Shown: positions 1 to 8,448, numbered from the stretch's first letter. The stretch is DNA of 37,697 nt from an uncultured Eubacteriales bacterium (GCA_959602365.1 CAUGSS010000024.1:1-37697); one strand, 5' to 3'. The notes: generated by a model not told the origin, from the sequence alone. Numbers and translations: made by a program.

Positions 1-27
1 GAAAGCCGGACTGGCTGCCCGGCTTTC
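1..27 (+). terminator. Hairpin upstream of metH, probably the terminator of the preceding unit
   Basis: Bases 1-9 (GAAAGCCGG) pair perfectly with 19-27 (CCGGCTTTC) around a 9-base loop. The following sequence is AT-rich (CCAAATTTATTG) but has no clean T tract, so this could be the end of a truncated upstream terminator or a leader hairpin of metH. The window edge prevents a decision. Confidence 0.35.
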
Positions 28-65
28 CTGTCCAAATTTATTGTAATAGGAGGGAGTCAGCTGTC

Positions 66-2408
66 ATGGCTGAATTGATCTTATTGGACGGCGCCATGGG
101 CACCATGCTTCAGGCCGCGGGCCTGGGGCTGGGGGAGCGCCCGGAGCTGTTCGGACTGGAGCACCCGGAGGTGGTGGAGGGGGTTCACCGCGCCTATCTG
201 GAGGCGGGCAGCCGGGTTCTCTACGCCAACACCTTCGGAGCCAACGCCCACAAGCTTTCCGGCACCGGTTACACCGTGGAGGAGGTCATCGCCGCCAACG
301 TCTCCACCGCCCGGCGGGTGGCCGGGGACCGGGCCAAGGTGGCCCTGGACGTGGGCCCCATCGGGGAGCTGCTGGAACCCCTGGGCACCCTCTCCTTTGA
401 GGAGGCCTATGAAATCTACGGCCAGATGGTCCGGGCGGGAGAGGCCGCCGGGGCAGATCTGGTGGTCTTTGAGACCATGACCGACCTGGCGGAAGTCCGG
501 GCCGCGGTGCTGGCCGCCCGGGAGCAGTCGGAGAAGAGACTGCCCATCTGGGTCACCATGAGCTTTGAGGCCACCGGCCGCACCTTTACCGGCACCACCG
601 TGGCCTGCATGGCCTGCACCCTGTCCGCTCTGGGGGTGGACGCCATGGGGATCAACTGCTCCCTGGGGCCGAAGGAGATTCTGCCCCTGATCCGGGAGAT
701 GGGGGAGTGGACGGCGAAGCCGCTGATCGTCAAGCCCAACGCCGGCCTGCCCGACCCGGCCACCGGGCAGTATGATATGGACGCGGCGGAGTTTGCCCGG
801 CAGATGGAAGCCTTTACAGCCCTGGGGGTGCATATCCTGGGGGGATGCTGCGGCACCACTCCGGCCTTCATCCGCGCCCTGGCGGGGCTGGAGCCCGCCG
901 AGCCGGCAGAGCGGCCCGCCCCCCGCCAGGGGGTGTGCTCCGCCGGCCACATGACCGAGCTTTCCGGCGTGCGGATCATCGGGGAGCGGATCAACCCCAC
1001 CGGCAAAAAGCGCTTCCAGCAGGCCCTGCGGGAGCGGGACTTCAACTATATCATGGAGCGGGCCATCGAACAGGCCGAGGCCGGGGCGGACATTTTAGAT
1101 ATCAATGTGGGTCTGCCCGGCATTGATGAGCCGGAGATGATGACCCAGGTGGTCCGGGCTGTCCAGAGCGTGGTGGATCTGCCCCTGCAGATCGACTCCT
1201 CCGACCCGGCTGCCATCGAGGCCGGGCTGCGGGCCTGCACCGGCCGGGCCATCGTCAACTCGGTGAACGCCGAGCCGGAGAATCTGCGGCGCATTCTGCC
1301 CTTGGTGCGCAAGTACGGCGCCGCCGTGGTGGGGCTGACCATGGACAAGGGGGGCATCCCCCAGTCTGCCGGGGAGCGGCTGGAGCTGGCCCGGCGGATT
1401 GTCCAGACCGCCCTGAGCTACGGCATTCCCAAACGGGACGTGCTGATCGACTGCCTGACCCTCACCATCTCCGCCCAGCAGGATCAGGCCATGGAGACCC
1501 TCAAGGCGGTGCGGGCCGTCCACGAGCAGATGGGGCTCCACTGCGTGCTGGGGGTGAGCAATATCTCCTTCGGCCTGCCCCAGCGGGGCCATGTCACCGT
1601 CAGCTTCCTGACCCAGGCCATGGCCTGCGGCCTGGACCTGCCCATCGTCAACCCCAATCAGCGGGAGGTGATGGACGCCGTCGCCGCCTTCCGGGCCATC
1701 TCCGGGGAGGACGCGGACTGCGGCAGCTACATTGCCCGCTTTGCCCAGCAGGCGGAGGAGCCTAAGCCCTCCGGCACCCCGGGAGGGGAGATGACCGTCC
1801 AGGACGCCATCCTGAAAGGGCTCAAACAGGAGACTGCCAACCTGACCGCCCGGCTGCTGGAGACCATGGACGAGCTGGACGTCATCAACCAGAAGCTGAT
1901 CCCCGCCCTGGATGTGGTGGGGGAGCGGTACGAAAAGCAGATCATCTTCCTGCCCCAGCTCATCAACGCCGCTAACGCCGCCTGTGCCGGCTTCGACCTG
2001 ATCCGCGACCGCATCGCCGCCCGGGGCGGGGAGAGCGTCTCCAAGGGGAAGATCCTGCTGGCCACCGTGGAGGGTGACATCCACGACATCGGCAAAAACA
2101 TCGTCCGGGTGGTGCTGGAGAACTACGGCTATCAGGTGCTGGACCTGGGCCGGGACGTGCCGGTACAGAGGGTGGTGGAGGCCGCCGTGGAGCAGGACAT
2201 CCGCCTGGTGGGCCTCTCCGCCCTGATGACTACCACGGTGGAGTCTATGCGCCGCACCATCGTCGCCCTGCGGGAGAGCGGCCACCCCTGCAAGGTCTTT
2301 GTGGGGGGCGCGGTGCTGACGCCGGATTACGCCCGGGAGATCGGGGCGGATTACTACGCCAAGGACGCCAAGGCCTCGGCGGACATCGCAAAGGAGGTGC
2401 TGGGATGA
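66..2408 (+). CDS. metH: Cobalamin-dependent methionine synthase, MetH type without reactivation domain
   Basis: Transfers a methyl group from methyl-tetrahydrofolate through cobalamin to homocysteine to give methionine, in the cytoplasm. The 780 residues show three modules in MetH order. The homocysteine-binding barrel (about 1-285) has zinc ligands Cys198 and the Cys261-Cys262 pair in a GGCCGTTP motif. The pterin-binding barrel (about 300-560) carries GERINPTGKK and DINVG. The cobalamin cap plus B12 domain (about 580-780) has the DIHDIGKN motif, in which His673 is the expected lower cobalt ligand. The C-terminal AdoMet/flavodoxin-docking reactivation domain of the about 1200-residue enterobacterial enzyme is absent, as is common in anaerobic Firmicutes. 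ATG 66 has an AGGAGGG site at 48-54. The stop overlaps the next start as ATGA, so the two genes are translationally coupled. The family call is very safe; the in vivo methyl donor is inferred. Confidence 0.95.
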   Translation: MAELILLDGAMGTMLQAAGLGLGERPELFGLEHPEVVEGVHRAYLEAGSRVLYANTFGANAHKLSGTGYTVEEVIAANVSTARRVAGDRAKVALDVGPIGELLEPLGTLSFEEAYEIYGQMVRAGEAAGADLVVFETMTDLAEVRAAVLAAREQSEKRLPIWVTMSFEATGRTFTGTTVACMACTLSALGVDAMGINCSLGPKEILPLIREMGEWTAKPLIVKPNAGLPDPATGQYDMDAAEFARQMEAFTALGVHILGGCCGTTPAFIRALAGLEPAEPAERPAPRQGVCSAGHMTELSGVRIIGERINPTGKKRFQQALRERDFNYIMERAIEQAEAGADILDINVGLPGIDEPEMMTQVVRAVQSVVDLPLQIDSSDPAAIEAGLRACTGRAIVNSVNAEPENLRRILPLVRKYGAAVVGLTMDKGGIPQSAGERLELARRIVQTALSYGIPKRDVLIDCLTLTISAQQDQAMETLKAVRAVHEQMGLHCVLGVSNISFGLPQRGHVTVSFLTQAMACGLDLPIVNPNQREVMDAVAAFRAISGEDADCGSYIARFAQQAEEPKPSGTPGGEMTVQDAILKGLKQETANLTARLLETMDELDVINQKLIPALDVVGERYEKQIIFLPQLINAANAACAGFDLIRDRIAARGGESVSKGKILLATVEGDIHDIGKNIVRVVLENYGYQVLDLGRDVPVQRVVEAAVEQDIRLVGLSALMTTTVESMRRTIVALRESGHPCKVFVGGAVLTPDYAREIGADYYAKDAKASADIAKEVLG

Positions 2409-4186
2409 GGGACATCCGGCAGGCCATACAGCAGGGGCCGCTGCTCTTTGACGGCGGCATGGGGACCTACTTTTCCCAGAAGAACCACAGCCCGGGCTCC
2501 GGCTGTGAGCTGGCCAATCTGAGCCAGCCGGAGCTGATCGGGGACATCCACCGGGAATATCTGGAGGCCGGGGCCCAGGCCATCAAGACCAATAGCTTTG
2601 CCCTGAACCGCCCCGCCCTCCAGGGGGATGAGGAGTTGGCCCGGCGGGCCATCCGGGCGGGCTGGGAGCTGGCAGCCCAGGCCGCCGCCCCCTTTGACGC
2701 CTTTGTCTTTGCGGATATCGGCCCGGTGACCGCGCTTTCTCCGGATGAGGCGGCAGAGGAATACCGCTGGGTGGCGGACCGCTTTCTGGAGCTGGGGGCC
2801 CGGCACTTCCTCTTTGAGACCAATGCCACCGCGGCGGGCCTGCGGGAGGCGGCGGAGTATATCCGCGCCCAGGTCCCGGAGAGCTACATCATCGTCACCT
2901 TCGCCGTCCAGCCCGACGGCTTCAGCCGGGAGGGATGTTTCGCCGCCGACCTGCTGGGGGAGATGAGGGCGTGCAGCGCGGTGGACGCGGTGGGCTTCAA
3001 CTGTGTCTGCGGTGCCCGGCACATGCTGGAGCTGGTGCGGGGGCTGGAGCACAGCGGCGTCACCCTGGCCCTGATGCCAAATGCAGGCTATCCCGTTGTG
3101 GTAAACAACCGCACCTTTTACGATGGCGATCCGGCCTATTTCGCCGCGCAGATTGCCGAAATGGCCGGGGAGGGGGCGGCGATTCTGGGGGGCTGCTGCG
3201 GCACCACCCCGGCCCACATCGCCCAGTGTGCCAAGGCCCTGTCCCAGCGGGGCGGGCAGGCAGGCCCGGCGGCCGTGGAGCAGAAGCCCAGGGCAGGGCA
3301 GCCCGAACCCCGGGAGAGCCGTTTCTGGACCAAACTTCAGCGGGGGGAGCGGGTCTTTGCCGTGGAGCTGGATCCCCCCGCCGACGCCAGCCTGGACAAG
3401 TTCATGGCCGGGGCGGAGGAGCTCCGGCGGGGCGGGGCGGACATCCTGACCATTGCCGACTGCCCCATCGCCCGGGCCCGGATGGACTCCAGCCTGCTGG
3501 CCTGCAAAGTGCGTCGGGAGCTGGGTATGGAGGCCCTGCCCCATATGACCTGCCGGGACCGGAACCTGAACGCCACCAAGGCGCTGCTGCTGGGACTGTA
3601 TGCCGAGGGGGTGCGCAACGTACTGCTGGTCACCGGCGACCCGGTGCCCACGGCGGAGCGGGACGAGGTCAAGAGCGTCTACCAGTTCAACTCCCGGAAG
3701 CTGGCTTCCTTTGTCTCCAGCCTGGGAGAGCAGGTACTTCCGCAGCCCTTCCATCTCTTTGGCGCATTGAATGTGAACGCCGTCAATTTTGATGTCCAGC
3801 TGAAGCTGGCCCGGGAGAAGCTGGAGCGGGGCATGGCGGGATTTCTGACCCAGCCAGTGCTCACCCCCAAGGGATTTGAGAACCTGAAGCGGGCACGTTC
3901 AGAGCTGTCCGGGGCCTGGCTGCTGGGGGGGATTATCCCGGTGGTCAGCGCCCGCAATGCCCGGTTTATGGACAGCGAGATCAACGGAATCAACGTGGAT
4001 CCCCGGATCACAGAGCTCTATGAGGGCAAGGACCGGGCAGAGGGGGAGGCCCTGGCGGTGGAGATCTCCACCGAAATCGCCCGCCGGATTGCCCCGTATG
4101 TGGATGGCTTCTATCTGATGACGCCATTCCAGCGCACTGGACTGATCTGCCGTATTATGGAGTCCATCCGGGACAACGTCCCGTAA
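2405..4186 (+). CDS. Bifunctional homocysteine S-methyltransferase / methylenetetrahydrofolate reductase (YitJ-like)
   Basis: The 593 residues are a two-domain fusion. Residues about 1-285 are a second homocysteine S-methyltransferase barrel with the zinc ligands intact (Cys200, and Cys264-Cys265 in GGCCGTTP). Residues about 305-593 are an MTHFR (MetF) barrel, recognisable by FAVELDPP near its start, TCRDRN, LLVTGDP and FLTQPV. MTHFR makes 5-methyl-THF, the methyl donor for the MetH-like enzyme just upstream, so the operon supplies and uses the methyl group. The N-terminal domain could instead use S-methylmethionine or another donor. Start ATG 2405 overlaps the metH stop by 4 bases. The architecture matches Bacillus YitJ. 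Which methyl acceptor or donor the N-terminal domain uses cannot be read from sequence. Confidence 0.92.
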   Translation: MRDIRQAIQQGPLLFDGGMGTYFSQKNHSPGSGCELANLSQPELIGDIHREYLEAGAQAIKTNSFALNRPALQGDEELARRAIRAGWELAAQAAAPFDAFVFADIGPVTALSPDEAAEEYRWVADRFLELGARHFLFETNATAAGLREAAEYIRAQVPESYIIVTFAVQPDGFSREGCFAADLLGEMRACSAVDAVGFNCVCGARHMLELVRGLEHSGVTLALMPNAGYPVVVNNRTFYDGDPAYFAAQIAEMAGEGAAILGGCCGTTPAHIAQCAKALSQRGGQAGPAAVEQKPRAGQPEPRESRFWTKLQRGERVFAVELDPPADASLDKFMAGAEELRRGGADILTIADCPIARARMDSSLLACKVRRELGMEALPHMTCRDRNLNATKALLLGLYAEGVRNVLLVTGDPVPTAERDEVKSVYQFNSRKLASFVSSLGEQVLPQPFHLFGALNVNAVNFDVQLKLAREKLERGMAGFLTQPVLTPKGFENLKRARSELSGAWLLGGIIPVVSARNARFMDSEINGINVDPRITELYEGKDRAEGEALAVEISTEIARRIAPYVDGFYLMTPFQRTGLICRIMESIRDNVP

Positions 4187-4204
4187 CATACCCGATAGAT
4201 GACA

Positions 4205-4235
4205 AAAGCCGCCGCGTTAAAAACGCGGCGGCTTT
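4205..4235. terminator. Bidirectional intrinsic terminator between the methionine operon and pyrBI
   Basis: A perfect 14-bp stem pairs 4205-4218 (AAAGCCGCCGCGTT) with 4222-4235 around a 3-base A loop. It carries A residues on one flank and T residues on the other and lies between converging genes ending at 4186 and 4250, so it can serve both strands. Confidence 0.85.
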
Positions 4236-4249
4236 GCTCATAATATCTG

Positions 4250-4669
4250 TTATCTATGGTATTCCGTATCACAATAGGCGCAGCGGTAGGTGCGCTTTTC
4301 CGGGTCGGAGAGCAAAAACTCGGCGGGGAGCTGGCGTTCGTCGGCAGTGATGCACCGGGGGTTTTTGCAGTGAAGCACGTTGACCAACTTTGCCGGCAGC
4401 TGAGGGTGCATCTTTTCCACCCGGACCCCGTCCCGGATGATGGAGACAGTGATGTCCGGATCCACATAGCCCAGGATGTCCAGATCCAGCTGGATCAGAG
4501 CGTCAATTTTGATGATGTCTTTGCGGCCCAGCTTAGTGCTCTTGGCGTTTTTGATGATGGCCACCGAGCAGTCCAGCTTGTCCAGCCCCAGCAACCGGTA
4601 GATCTCCATGCTGGCCCCGGCCTGAATGTGGTCGAGCACATAGCCGTTTTGAATGCTGTCGATATTCAT
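4250..4669 (-). CDS. pyrI: Aspartate carbamoyltransferase regulatory subunit
   Basis: Regulatory chain of aspartate transcarbamoylase; it binds allosteric nucleotides and tethers catalytic trimers. The length (139 residues) is slightly under the roughly 150 of E. coli PyrI. The C-terminal zinc domain has all four cysteines, Cys101, Cys106, Cys130 and Cys133, in CKNPRC and CAYC motifs. The N-terminal nucleotide-binding domain contains IDALIQLD and the short TKLGRKDIIKI segment. The start has a GGGGAGG site. The gene lies 18 bases downstream of pyrB in one operon, which implies a feedback-regulated ATCase rather than the PyrI-less Bacillus type. Confidence 0.95.
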   Translation of the reverse strand: MNIDSIQNGYVLDHIQAGASMEIYRLLGLDKLDCSVAIIKNAKSTKLGRKDIIKIDALIQLDLDILGYVDPDITVSIIRDGVRVEKMHPQLPAKLVNVLHCKNPRCITADERQLPAEFLLSDPEKRTYRCAYCDTEYHR

Positions 4670-4687
4670 AAGGCAAACCTCCCCTTA

Positions 4688-5605
4688 TCAGACCGTCAGG
4701 CCCAGCAGTTTCATAATCAGCGCCATGCGGATAAAACGGCCGTTGGCCGCCTGCTCAAAATAGCGGGCACGGGGATCCTCGTCCACCGCCACGGTGATCT
4801 CGTTGACCCGGGGCAGGGGGTGGAGAATCGCCATGTCGGCCTTGGCGTTTTTGAGCTTGTCCGGATCCAGAATATAGGTGTCCTTCAGGCGCACATAGTC
4901 CGCCTCGTTGAAGAAACGCTCCCGCTGCACCCGGGTCATGTAGAGAATGTCCAGCTCGGGCAGCGCCTCCTCCAGGCTGGCGGTCTCCCGGTAGGGCAGT
5001 CCGCCCGGGGCCAGAGTATGCTCAATCAGGTAGCGGGGCAGTTTGAGCTCGTCCGGAGAGATAAACACAAACTTGATCCCCTGGTACCGGGCCAGGGCGT
5101 TGACCAGGGAGTGAACGGTGCGCCCGAACTTCAGATCGCCGCAGAAGCCGATGGTGAAGTTGTCCAGCCCGCCCCGCTCCCGGTGGATGGTCAACAGGTC
5201 GGTCAGAGTCTGGGTGGGATGGTTGTGCCCCCCGTCGCCGGCGTTGATGATGGGCACGGTGGCCACTTTGCTGGCGGCGTAAGGGGCGCCTTCCTTGGGG
5301 TGGCGCATGGCAATGATATCGGCATAGCAGCAGACCACCCGCACGGTATCGCTGACGGTCTCGCCCTTTGTGGCGGAGCTGCTGTTGGCCTCGGAAAAGC
5401 CCAGTACGCTGCCCCCGAGGCTGAGCATGGCCGATTCAAAGGAGAGCCTGGTGCGGGTGGAGGGTTCAAAAAAGAGGGTGGCCAGCTTTTTGTGGCGGCA
5501 CACCTCCTGGTAACGCTCCGGTTCGGCAATGATATCCTCTGCCACAGAGATCAGCTCGTCGATCTCCTGGGTGGTGAGATCCGTGATGTCAATCAGGTGT
5601 CTCAT
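4688..5605 (-). CDS. pyrB: Aspartate carbamoyltransferase catalytic subunit
   Basis: Catalyses carbamoyl phosphate plus L-aspartate to N-carbamoyl-L-aspartate, the committed step of pyrimidine synthesis. Motifs are FFEPSTRTRLSFE (carbamoyl-phosphate site), MRHPKEGAP, HPTQTLTDLL and HPLPRVNEI. The 305 residues match the usual 300-310. Two in-frame ATGs exist, at 5611 and 5605. The AAAGGAG site lies only 2 bases from the first but 8 bases from the second, so 5605 is preferred. pyrI follows directly. No PyrR-style terminator/antiterminator pair is visible in the short leader; a promoter lies at 5644-5672. Confidence 0.96.
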   Translation of the reverse strand: MRHLIDITDLTTQEIDELISVAEDIIAEPERYQEVCRHKKLATLFFEPSTRTRLSFESAMLSLGGSVLGFSEANSSSATKGETVSDTVRVVCCYADIIAMRHPKEGAPYAASKVATVPIINAGDGGHNHPTQTLTDLLTIHRERGGLDNFTIGFCGDLKFGRTVHSLVNALARYQGIKFVFISPDELKLPRYLIEHTLAPGGLPYRETASLEEALPELDILYMTRVQRERFFNEADYVRLKDTYILDPDKLKNAKADMAILHPLPRVNEITVAVDEDPRARYFEQAANGRFIRMALIMKLLGLTV

Positions 5606-5643
5606 CTGCATGACTCCTTTCTGTCTATAGCACGTCCGGAAGT

Positions 5644-5672
5644 ATCATAGCAAGCGGATGGGAATCCGTCAA
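5644..5672 (-). promoter_or_regulatory. σ70-type promoter of pyrBI
   Basis: On the minus strand TTGACG (5672-5667) and TATGAT (5649-5644) are separated by 17 bases, about 40 bases before the pyrB start. The leader from the predicted start site is only about 30 bases, too short for a classical pyrimidine attenuator. Confidence 0.75.
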
Positions 5673-5755
5673 GTGTGGATCCGGCGCATGCGGCGGGGAG
5701 ATGGAGGGGACGGGCATGGGGAAGGGGGGGTGCCCGGTGTGCCGCCGCCCGGCGT

Positions 5756-6445
5756 TCATCCGGATGAGGATTCCCCTGTCTCCGGCGCCGGCGTTGCTGT
5801 GTCTTTTTGTATGGCCTTTCGCACCTTTTCCAGATCCGGATCGCACAGCAGCGGAAGCAGATCGGCCAGCTTCTCGGGCGGTTTGTCCCACCACTTCCAC
5901 TGCAGCAGCAGTTCCACCAGCTCCTCGTCAAAGCGGCTCTTGATGAATCTGGCCGGATTTCCCCCGACCACGCCGTATGCCGGCACATCTTTTGTGACCA
6001 CGGAACAGGCGGCCACAATAGCGCCGTCGCCGATTTGAACCCCCGGCAGGATCACGCTCTCCCGCCCGATCCAGACATCGTTTCCGATGACAATGTCGCC
6101 TTTGAAGGGGAGCTGAGACATGTGGGGAGGCGTCCGCTCCTTCCATATCCCTCCAAAGACGTGAAATGGATAGGTTGTCACGCTGCTCACCCGATGGTTG
6201 GCGGGTCCCATGATGAATTTTGTGCCGGCGGCAATGGCGCAGAACTTGCCGATGATCAGCTTGTCGCCGAATTCCGGGTAGTTGAAGAGGACGTTGTTTC
6301 GCTCAAATCCCGTGGGGTCCTCCGGATCGTCGTAATAGGTGTAGTCGCCCACGATAATATTGGGGGCTGAAATCACGTTTTTGATAAAGCACGATGTCCC
6401 GTAATCGTTGGGGAAAACATCGTCAGGATTTGGAATATAACTCAT
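5756..6445 (-). CDS. Vat/CatB-family xenobiotic O-acetyltransferase (hexapeptide repeat)
   Basis: Acetyl-CoA-dependent O-acetyltransferase of the left-handed β-helix class that includes Vat (streptogramin A) and CatB-type (chloramphenicol) enzymes. The 229 residues show hexapeptide repeats (IIGKFCAIAAGTKFIMG, then DIVIGNDVWIGRESVILPG and VQIGDGAIVAACSVVTKDV). GPANHR at 81-85 carries the expected catalytic His84, and VVGGNPARFIK closes the helix. The C-terminal helical part (WKWWDKPPEKLADLLPLL) is standard for the family. About 15 extra polar residues follow. The ATG has an AAGGAG site about 9 bases upstream. Sequence alone cannot say whether it confers streptogramin or chloramphenicol resistance or acts on another acceptor. 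The leader upstream is unusual and is listed separately. Confidence 0.88.
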   Translation of the reverse strand: MSYIPNPDDVFPNDYGTSCFIKNVISAPNIIVGDYTYYDDPEDPTGFERNNVLFNYPEFGDKLIIGKFCAIAAGTKFIMGPANHRVSSVTTYPFHVFGGIWKERTPPHMSQLPFKGDIVIGNDVWIGRESVILPGVQIGDGAIVAACSVVTKDVPAYGVVGGNPARFIKSRFDEELVELLLQWKWWDKPPEKLADLLPLLCDPDLEKVRKAIQKDTATPAPETGESSSG

Positions 6446-6463
6446 ATCAATTCGCTCCTTTTG

Positions 6464-6541
6464 TCAGCTCACAGCATTCACTTCCTTTCGCCTGTATCCT
6501 GGCACGGCCGTCGCCCGTTTTTTCCTCATTTCTCTGATCAT
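6464..6541 (-). CDS. Possible 25-residue leader peptide upstream of the acetyltransferase
   Basis: A short minus-strand frame starts at ATG 6541 and ends with TGA at 6464, immediately before the acetyltransferase Shine-Dalgarno sequence. The peptide is strongly basic (RKKRA and GYRRKE segments). Its own ribosome site is weak (GAGAGAG). Position and basic character resemble leader peptides of ribosome-sensing resistance genes, but a chance frame of this size is quite possible. Confidence 0.3.
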   Translation of the reverse strand: MIREMRKKRATAVPGYRRKEVNAVS

Positions 6542-6589
6542 AGCGGCTCTCTCACTGATTGGTATCGACCGGTTTGGAGGGGGTTCTCT

Positions 6590-6627
6590 AAAAAACCGAA
6601 CAGATTACCGCGGGGCAATCCGTTCGG
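6590..6627 (-). terminator. Terminator-like hairpin between tRNA-Leu and the acetyltransferase
   Basis: On the minus strand CCGAACGGATT (6627-6617) pairs with AATCTGTTCGG (6606-6596), with one G-U pair, and is followed by six Us (6595-6590). It comes about 35 bases after the tRNA terminator, so it is either a second, tandem terminator or an attenuator in the acetyltransferase leader. Confidence 0.7.
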
Positions 6628-6661
6628 AGCAGGTCAGCACTTGTTGCAGCCCGGAGGGCAT

Positions 6662-6699
6662 GAAAAAATGCCGGAGCAAAGCGAACTTTGCTCCGGCAT
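6662..6699 (-). terminator. Intrinsic terminator of tRNA-Leu(CAG)
   Basis: A perfect 14-bp stem (6686-6699 with 6668-6681) has a UUCG tetraloop on the minus strand, followed by a run of Us (6668-6663). The stem begins at the last base of the encoded CCA end. Confidence 0.9.
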
Positions 6700-6785
6700 G
6701 GTGCACGAGGCGGGAGTCGAACCCGCACGCCCTTGCGAGCACTGGCACCTGAAGCCAGCGAGTCTACCAATTCCACCACTCGTGC
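6699..6785 (-). tRNA. tRNA-Leu (anticodon CAG)
   Basis: 87 bases including an encoded CCA (6701-6699). The acceptor stem GCACGAG pairs with CTCGTGC. The D-arm has AATTGGTAGAC. The anticodon stem CTGGC/GCCAG encloses loop TTCAGGT with CAG at positions 34-36. A long class II variable arm follows, and the T-loop is GGTTCGACTCC. The long variable arm and anticodon together identify leucine. Confidence 0.95.
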
Positions 6786-6832
6786 ATCAAGATGGTGTCG
6801 AGGAAGTTCGTTCCTCGTTCGGCGCAAGTGAT

Positions 6833-6861
6833 ACTATAGCACGACGGAAGGGGAATGTCAA
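6833..6861 (-). promoter_or_regulatory. Promoter of tRNA-Leu(CAG)
   Basis: Minus-strand TTGACA (6861-6856), a 17-base spacer and TATAGT (6838-6833). The roughly 40-base 5' leader of the pre-tRNA contains a small hairpin, CGAGGAA with TTCCTCG, at 6799-6817. Confidence 0.8.
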
Positions 6862-7017
6862 CAATTTTTTTCGAAAATCGAGAAGTTTTTCTTCCGGGGG
6901 CGGAACGGCGAAAACAGCCGGGTGGCGCGGCGACGTATGCAAAGCTCCAGATATGTGCATGGCAATGCTGCTGCCCGGCTTGGGAATACGGGGTGGACGG
7001 CAGCGGGAGGCATGAAG

Positions 7018-8382
7018 TTATCCTGAGTCGGTTTGGTTTTGCCGGGGTCGAACAGAGCGGTGGGGAGTGGGAGAGACGGAGTCAGGGCGGTCCGGACGGT
7101 TGAATCTCATCTGAAAATGGCAGGGCTCGAACTCCTGACGGAGGGCTTTTACCAAATGGTCCCCGTTGTCTGCATTAATACATTTGTCATATTGCCCTGA
7201 AATACTGCCGAAAGTGCAGATTTTTTGGAAGCCGGTCAGTTCTTTCAGGGTTTCCAGCATGGCTTGTTTTGTGGCATCTTTCCGATAGATTTTAATATAG
7301 GCAAAACCGGGATATTCATCGGAATCGTAACAAAGAATTTTGAATTGCTCGGTTTCTCCTTCGGCATCCAGGGTGTGATAAGCGTCCCAGATCCGTTTTT
7401 GCTCGTCGATCACCATCAGATAAGCAGTGTCCAGGTCCTCGGGTACCGGCATATTCAGATAGTTTCGGTAAGGAGAGGTGTGCAGGCGGGCGTATACCTG
7501 TTCTGCAGCGGCATTGTTGATGCGGTCATAGAAGATCAATGCGGAATCTTCCATGATAACCGTGCTGAATGCCTCCAGTCCCAAGTCCTGCAGCCGCTGC
7601 TTTAAACGTGCGGCATCCCGGTGAGACAGAGCCCGGGTGGCCAGGTAGGTGTGTTTGACCGGGTCATAGATGGTGGCGCCGTCCATCAATATAATTGGAA
7701 GCCGGATGTTCAGGCTCCCTGCAGCCTCGAGATAGGAGGCGGTGGTCCGCATAGTCATAAAAGAGAGGGCCAGTCCATCGTCCAGCATCCGGTTCAAATC
7801 AATCCGGCTGTAATCACTCATTTTGGAATCCCGGCGGAACAGCACATCGTCGATGGCTGTAACAAACAGCGTGTCGGTCCTGCGCTTTCGGGGGAGATGG
7901 CATGCGTTGACAGCCATTCCTGCTGCAATGCCGATCATGGTGTCGGTGACGCGGTTAAAGACAAAAAGAAAAGGATTGGTGTCCCCGATGTGTACCATGG
8001 TAATGCAGAGGAAAACCACACAGGAAAAATAAGCGGCGTTCTTTTTGTTCAAAGCGGCGGCCGAGTATAGGGAGAGAACAACTCCTAATGCGACCGTACA
8101 GCAATAGCACAGATAATACAATGGGAGGTGAAGCAGGAGATTTCGCTGAAGCAAAAGCACCAGCAGTCCGGCCGCTGCTCCAATCATTGTGCCGACAGTG
8201 CGTTGGGCTGCCATTGCCTTTGTGTTTTCACGGTAAGGCTGAATACATTGCAGGCATGCGATCGCCGAATAGAAGGGTATGCCGGAAAAGCCGCGCAATA
8301 CATAGATGAAAAAGCACAGTCCAACGGATGCGGCTGATTTAACAATCCGCAGACCGATGCCTGGAAGATGGTATTTATTCAT
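7018..8382 (-). CDS. FUSC-family (aromatic-acid-exporter-like) membrane protein
   Basis: The 454-residue integral membrane protein has a hydrophobic N-terminal half with about 5-6 predicted helices (for example SVGLCFFIYVL near 20, TVGTMIGAAAGLLVLLLQ near 62, and YLCYCCTVALGVVLSLYSAAAL near 95-115). A repeat-like TDTMIGIAAGMAVNACHLPRK around 145-165 follows. The C-terminal half (about 170-454) is hydrophilic and cytoplasmic. The RTVGTMIGAAAG pattern is typical of FUSC/ArAE proteins, which resemble p-hydroxybenzoate efflux pumps. The substrate is unknown. The C-terminal tail is rich in Pro, Arg and Ser. The gene is transcribed alone, divergently from the ureide cluster, from a promoter at 8416-8443. 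Confidence 0.82.
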   Translation of the reverse strand: MNKYHLPGIGLRIVKSAASVGLCFFIYVLRGFSGIPFYSAIACLQCIQPYRENTKAMAAQRTVGTMIGAAAGLLVLLLQRNLLLHLPLYYLCYCCTVALGVVLSLYSAAALNKKNAAYFSCVVFLCITMVHIGDTNPFLFVFNRVTDTMIGIAAGMAVNACHLPRKRRTDTLFVTAIDDVLFRRDSKMSDYSRIDLNRMLDDGLALSFMTMRTTASYLEAAGSLNIRLPIILMDGATIYDPVKHTYLATRALSHRDAARLKQRLQDLGLEAFSTVIMEDSALIFYDRINNAAAEQVYARLHTSPYRNYLNMPVPEDLDTAYLMVIDEQKRIWDAYHTLDAEGETEQFKILCYDSDEYPGFAYIKIYRKDATKQAMLETLKELTGFQKICTFGSISGQYDKCINADNGDHLVKALRQEFEPCHFQMRFNRPDRPDSVSPTPHRSVRPRQNQTDSG

Positions 8383-8415
8383 TCAGACATCTTCTCTCCA
8401 GTGTGATTTAACCGT

Positions 8416-8443
8416 ATTGTAGTGTTTTTTGAAATTAATGCAA
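8416..8443 (-). promoter_or_regulatory. Promoter of the FUSC-family gene
   Basis: On the minus strand TTGCAT (8443-8438), a 16-base spacer and TACAAT (8421-8416) lie about 35 bases before the ATG at 8382. Confidence 0.6.
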
Positions 8444-8448
8444 TATAA

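Noticed and set aside
5612..5643. A PyrR-type attenuator in the pyrB leader
   Set aside because: The leader from the predicted start is about 30 bases and contains no terminator or antiterminator pairing.
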